From Marivivens geojensis (lineage in GTDB: Bacteria; Pseudomonadota; Alphaproteobacteria; Rhodobacterales; Rhodobacteraceae), in contig NZ_JALKCU010000002.1 of the NCBI RefSeq assembly GCF_023540835.1, positions 124,001 to 188,000 on the forward strand: DNA of 64,000 bases, given 5' to 3'. A program made the position numbers and the translations under genes. Shown in pieces: positions 60,473 to 64,000 of the stretch (position 1 is the first letter of the stretch; each line of letters starts with the position of its first letter). A model generated the notes under the pieces. It searched no databases and was not told where the DNA came from. It was given only the letters and a program-made list of their open reading frames with translations.

Positions 60473-62301
60473 TACGGCAGCCACCGCCAGAGGAACATGT
60501 AGACCGTTTCGAGGACCGGCCGAACCCAGACCGTGTAGATCGTGGCCTGCCCCAGATCGAGACGCGCCGCCCCCTGCATGCCGTTCTCGATCTCGGGCGC
60601 GCCCTCGGCCAGTTCACCGAACCCCACGAAACGCAATTCGCCGTCGATGGTTTCGGCGCGCGGCTGCAACCGTATGACCTGAACGGTGAGCGGCACATCA
60701 GGCGCGGCCTCTAGGCGGACCCGGCCCTGCAACCCGGTCGCAAGCCGGTCGCCATCGCGGTTGCGCACCGAAAGCCGCACCTCGATCCCCTCCTGGGGCG
60801 CGATCCGCATCAGTTCCTCGCCAAAGGTGACGCGCGCACCAAGCCTTTGGCGCAGGTCGCCTTCCAGCACGATGCCGCCAGCACGGGCGCTGATCACCGT
60901 CTGCTCCAATTCGCGGCGCGCCAGCGACAGGCGGGCCTCTGTCTCGGCCTGTTCGGCTTCTGCGACGGCGGCCTCGGCCCTGTCGCGGTTCGACCGGGCA
61001 AGGGCGGCGCGGGCCACATGGCGCGCCCTTTGCGCCTCAAGCTCGGCGATGCGCAAACGGATCTCGTCATCCTCGAGCTTCAGAAGCGCCTGGCCGGCCG
61101 TAACCTGGTCGCCGGGGATGACGAAGACCTCGTCGATGAATCCGTCGATCGGCGCGCTGATGACTCGCAGGTCGGGATCGTCGATCACCACATCGGCGCG
61201 GAGAGTGTTTTCAACCTGCACGAAGGTCGTGACGAGGACCGCGGCCACCAGTGCCGCGGTGATCAGCTTCAGCTTGAAGGCCCGCGGCCCAAACAGGCGC
61301 TTCAGCCCCGTTTTCAACGCCAGCAGGTTACGCATCAGAAACCCGCGCGCCGCCCGGTCCTTTTCGGCAAGGATGGGCCGGGCCAGCGTCCAGACCACCG
61401 ACCAGGCATCGAGATCGGGCAGATGGGCCTCCTCAGACCAATGCAGCACCACCACCTCGGTGATCTCCCCCTGCGCATCGGTCAACGGCACGGCATGGAT
61501 GGCGGCATCGCCGTGCATATCACCCAGGCGTCCCATCAGGGAGGCCTTTTCCGCCGCGCTGCGCCGCCAGCCTATCGGCGCGCGGCGCAGCTGCGCCTCA
61601 TGGGCGACCTGACGCGTCAGGTCGTTCAGCTGGGAATTTCGGTCGAACTTCGATTCACCGCTGATCGACTGGATGCGCAAGCCAAACAGCCCGCGGCGCA
61701 CCAGAACGACGCGCTCGGCCTTGAGATATCGGGCCAGCAGTGACGCGAGGATCTGGCGCGCCTCGGTCGGCTTTTCCGTGTCGAGCATCTCGGCACAGAT
61801 CAGGAATGCCTGATCGTGGATCTGTGCCAGTTGCCTTGTCTCGACCATGGCCTGACGGCCCAGATGGAACATCAGCCAGCCCAGTGTCACCTCGAGTTGG
61901 GCCATGATCAATTGCACACGCGCGGCCGGCATTTCCGCGACCCCCACCAGAACCGCGATCTCTGCGGGCTGGTCGGCGGGACTTTGGGGCGCTTTGACCG
62001 GCATCGCGATGACCTCGGCGATGCCGTCCTCGGTCCGGTCGAGGGGCAGAAGCACCGCGGCCCCTGCTGCGCGCATGCGAGCGACAGCCTCGCGGTATCC
62101 GACCCGGCCCACGACCGCATCTTCAGGGGCAGCCGTGATCAGCGCGCTGCCCTCGGGCACAAGACGCAGAAGGCATACCTCGACCAGCCCCGGCAGGCGC
62201 GCGCGCAGTTCCGCGCACCACTCCTGAAGGCGCGCGGTGATGTCCGTTTCATCTGCCTGCGCCGATTTTCCCTTGGACGGCGCGTTCAGGATGTCCTGCA
62301 T
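60472..62301 (-). CDS. HlyD-family adaptor with N-terminal GAF-like region
   Basis: A 609-residue protein with a large cytosolic part (1-340). It includes a GAF-like region (about 170-310, AEMLDTEKPTEARQILASLL, IHAVPLTDAQGEITEVVVLH), one membrane helix (about 344-361), and a periplasmic HlyD module: APIDGFIDEVFVIPGDQVTA, an Ala/Arg/Glu coiled coil (410-465), ISARAGGIVLEGDLRQRLG and a barrel. No membrane ABC exporter is fused or adjacent. The GAF part may sense a cytosolic signal or contact the ATPase. It is the second adaptor of the operon and is coupled to the M50 gene. Confidence 0.85.
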   Translation of the reverse strand: MQDILNAPSKGKSAQADETDITARLQEWCAELRARLPGLVEVCLLRLVPEGSALITAAPEDAVVGRVGYREAVARMRAAGAAVLLPLDRTEDGIAEVIAMPVKAPQSPADQPAEIAVLVGVAEMPAARVQLIMAQLEVTLGWLMFHLGRQAMVETRQLAQIHDQAFLICAEMLDTEKPTEARQILASLLARYLKAERVVLVRRGLFGLRIQSISGESKFDRNSQLNDLTRQVAHEAQLRRAPIGWRRSAAEKASLMGRLGDMHGDAAIHAVPLTDAQGEITEVVVLHWSEEAHLPDLDAWSVVWTLARPILAEKDRAARGFLMRNLLALKTGLKRLFGPRAFKLKLITAALVAAVLVTTFVQVENTLRADVVIDDPDLRVISAPIDGFIDEVFVIPGDQVTAGQALLKLEDDEIRLRIAELEAQRARHVARAALARSNRDRAEAAVAEAEQAETEARLSLARRELEQTVISARAGGIVLEGDLRQRLGARVTFGEELMRIAPQEGIEVRLSVRNRDGDRLATGLQGRVRLEAAPDVPLTVQVIRLQPRAETIDGELRFVGFGELAEGAPEIENGMQGAARLDLGQATIYTVWVRPVLETVYMFLWRWLP

Positions 62302-62331
62302 CTGAGATCAGCTTTCGACGTGCGCAACAGG

Positions 62332-62658
62332 TCAGTTCGAGACGGCGGTGCTGGTCTCGGGCGTCGGTGGCTGCGCCGAGGCATCGATCGTGCCATAGCG
62401 CTGTTCGTGCTGGGCAATGGCGTTGATCAACATCGCAGCCAGCCGCTTTGCCGTCGGGGGGGTCATGATCACGCGATCGTTCAGATCCACCTCGAACTCG
62501 TCGCCCTTGCCGTGCCAGGACCGCCCTACCCCGATAAGCAGCGCGAATTCTTCTGATGTCGCGGCAACGTTGACCACGTTGCTGTAGCTTGTGCGCATCG
62601 CACCGTCGCGGAACACCACGGTTTTGCGGCTGTCGGTCTTTTGGGGTTCTTTGGCCAT
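62332..62658 (-). CDS. DUF3467-type small protein
   Basis: This 108-residue soluble protein resembles the DUF3467 family: RTSYSNVVNVAATSEEFALL, then VDLNDRVIMTPPTAKRLAAM and LINAIAQHEQRYG. The function of the family is unknown to me. The Pro/Thr-rich end (AQPPTPETSTA) looks disordered. GGAAATGACCTC upstream gives an AGGAA-like ribosome binding site. It sits between the RTX gene and the adaptor gene, with 30 bases to the latter, so it may be a chaperone or regulator for the substrate; this is conjecture. Confidence 0.72.
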   Translation of the reverse strand: MAKEPQKTDSRKTVVFRDGAMRTSYSNVVNVAATSEEFALLIGVGRSWHGKGDEFEVDLNDRVIMTPPTAKRLAAMLINAIAQHEQRYGTIDASAQPPTPETSTAVSN

Positions 62659-62693
62659 GAGGTCATTTCCTTGTGACTTGGTTTTTTCTTGCA

Positions 62694-62730
62694 GGCGGGG
62701 CCATGGAACCTGCTCGGTGAAGGCCCCGCC
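62694..62730. other. Stable hairpin between the RTX gene and the export genes
   Basis: GGCGGGGCC (62694-62702) and GGCCCCGCC (62722-62730) form a perfect 9-base-pair stem with a 19-base loop, eight bases after the RTX stop codon. On the minus strand it is followed by A-rich sequence, not a T-run, so it is not a classic terminator. It may protect the RTX mRNA 3' end or lower expression of the downstream genes. Confidence 0.6.
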
Positions 62731-62738
62731 GATTTCGA

Positions 62739-64000
62739 TCAGAGACGTGCGTCGGTCGACGCGTCGCCTCTCAGCATGAAGCCATTTTCCGTCCAGATCC
62801 GCAAGCGCTGCTCAAGGCTACCCACGCTGCGCGGTTTGCCATACTGGCGATAAGCCGTCGCGGAGGCAGAAAGCACCGCGCTTGCCTCGAGGAAACTCAG
62901 CATCTCTTCCTGTTCCTCGGCGATCTGGCCACGCGCCGCAAGGACCTTTGGCGTTGCGGCCTCGGTGCGCAGCCTTTCGGCGGCCACCTTGGCGAACGGC
63001 GCACCAGTCACATCCGCTGCGGCGCTGGCAAATTTCGGCGCCTCGGCCGTGGGCAAGGGACGATCGGCAGGCGGCGGGTTGGCAGCGGCGGCCTGTTCGA
63101 CCCCCTCGAGATCGGTCGTCTCCGTGAGGTCGGCCTGACCGGTCGTGCCGCCCTCGCGCGACAAGTTGCCCTCCGCGATCCCGAGTGTCCCCGCTTGCAG
63201 ATCACCGGCGTCATCGATCATCGGGATCGCCGCGTCGGGGGCTGCCTCCTGCGTTTCGGGTGCTGGCGGTGCATCGCCCGCGACGGCCAACTGACCATCC
63301 CGGACGCGGTCGTTCAACAGGCTCGATGCGATGCCCATATTGAAGATCCGCTCGACCTTATCGATGCCGCGGCCCTGTTCGAAGAGGATCCGGCCGAAGG
63401 TCTCGAAGATGATATCGACCGAAGCCGCAACGCCCATCGTGTTGGACTGCGTGCCGCCGAAGACGAAATCGCCGTCATAGCCGGTGGTCACAAGATCGCC
63501 CGCACCCTGTGCGTAGTAGTCGCGCTGGGTGATGACGTTGCGTCCCAGCCCTCGCTCGTACTCGACCAGCAGGAAATCGCCCGCCACGAAATCGCGCCCG
63601 ACCTCGCCGTGCACCTCGTCCGAGCCCGCGCCGCCGATGACCACGTCATAGCCTGCGCCACCCCAGAGGCGGTCATTGCCCCTGATCTGTGGCAGGTAGG
63701 CCTCGATACGGACCAGCCCCATGTCACCGGACAGGGTCGGGTCGAAATCGACATAGCCCGCGTCACCCAGAAGGATGTGGCGGCCGTCGACCGCGGCGTT
63801 CGTGCCCTGATCGGTGCGACCGGTCGCGATGTCGTCATTGCCGCCGCCGCCGATGACAAAGCCCCAACCGCTGCCGGCAACAAGGCTGTCGTTGCCCCAG
63901 CCCTCGGCGGTTTCATCCTCGGTATGGATAAGCTTGGCATTGGTCACATCGCGCTGGGTGAAGCCGTGATCGAGCAGCACCTGCACAGGCCCGTCGCCAA
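62739..64000 (-). CDS. RTX-repeat protein, C-terminal part (runs off the window)
   Basis: The minus-strand frame is open from the right edge to a stop at 62739, giving about 420 residues of a longer protein whose start is outside. RTX-type calcium-binding nonapeptides are visible: VIGGGGNDDIATG, then GGAGYDVVIGGAGSDEVHG and EVGRDFVAGD, and looser copies such as GDFVFGGTQSN. They are followed by an Ala/Pro/Glu/Thr-rich linker (about 120 residues) and a helical C-terminus (EEQEEMLSFLEASAVLSASA ... LRIWTENGFMLRG). Such proteins are large secreted or surface proteins. Clustering with SecA-like, M50 and HlyD-like genes suggests it is the export substrate. The N-terminus must be checked for a Sec signal or a LEPR-XLL-type motif. 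Confidence 0.85.
   Translation of the reverse strand, partial: GDGPVQVLLDHGFTQRDVTNAKLIHTEDETAEGWGNDSLVAGSGWGFVIGGGGNDDIATGRTDQGTNAAVDGRHILLGDAGYVDFDPTLSGDMGLVRIEAYLPQIRGNDRLWGGAGYDVVIGGAGSDEVHGEVGRDFVAGDFLLVEYERGLGRNVITQRDYYAQGAGDLVTTGYDGDFVFGGTQSNTMGVAASVDIIFETFGRILFEQGRGIDKVERIFNMGIASSLLNDRVRDGQLAVAGDAPPAPETQEAAPDAAIPMIDDAGDLQAGTLGIAEGNLSREGGTTGQADLTETTDLEGVEQAAAANPPPADRPLPTAEAPKFASAAADVTGAPFAKVAAERLRTEAATPKVLAARGQIAEEQEEMLSFLEASAVLSASATAYRQYGKPRSVGSLEQRLRIWTENGFMLRGDASTDARL

Noticed and set aside
56911-60502. Several long plus-strand frames in the G+C-rich block
   Set aside because: High G+C removes stop codons from the opposite strand; the minus-strand genes have full motif sets and coupled starts.

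Overview
The window looks like a chromosomal stretch from a Rhodobacterales (Roseobacter-group) alphaproteobacterium. The reasons are the CckA/CtrA/SciP cell-cycle regulators, an agl alpha-glucoside operon of the Sinorhizobium type, the pyrH-frr-uppS-cdsA-dxr-rseP-bamA-skp-fabZ-lpxA-lpxI-lpxB order, TTAA-N7-TTAA CtrA boxes, and a GTTC-N7-GTTC LexA-type box. Most genes are packed in operons with 1-4 base stop/start overlaps. No rRNA, tRNA, insertion sequence or CRISPR array was recognised, and no gap without a gene exceeds about 260 bases.

Layout. 1-2.4 kb: a one-carbon module (virulence-factor-domain protein, methylenetetrahydrofolate reductase, methyltetrahydrofolate:corrinoid methyltransferase) closed by a strong terminator. 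2.4-11.6 kb: aglEFGAK (minus strand), divergent aglR and glk, covering uptake, hydrolysis and phosphorylation of alpha-glucosides under a LacI-type repressor with two visible operators. 11.5-19 kb: cckA, an RsmB-type methyltransferase, guaB, hisI, a NifU/IscU-like protein, a soluble chemotaxis-type receptor, and a 40-residue membrane protein with a LexA-like box. 19-26 kb: recG, ligA, ctrA, sciP, mnmA. 26-39 kb: the envelope and lipid A operon with pyrH, frr and divergent miaA. 39-47 kb: an AraC regulator, a lytic transglycosylase, a PepSY/cytochrome b/membrane-bound LuxR module, ssb, sufE, a lipoprotein, rnd and purMN. 47-50 kb: an ABC-2 efflux operon. 50-55.5 kb: a TetR-controlled acyl-CoA module (kinase-like protein, acyl-CoA ligase, acyl-CoA dehydrogenase, SDR) resembling 4-hydroxyacid catabolism.

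55.6-64 kb is the most unusual part. It is visibly richer in G+C and encodes one minus-strand operon: the C-terminal part of a large RTX-repeat protein (its start lies beyond the right edge), a DUF3467-type protein, a HlyD adaptor with an N-terminal GAF-like region, an M50 metalloprotease fused to a HlyD-like adaptor, a short SecA-like ATPase, and a periplasmic adaptor. No ABC exporter or TolC is visible in the window. The gene set suggests a dedicated export and processing machine for the RTX protein, built on a second SecA instead of a type I ABC transporter. This is an inference from gene content and order.

Gene starts were moved from the longest open frame where a ribosome binding site or a stop/start overlap favoured another codon; these choices are stated in the entries.
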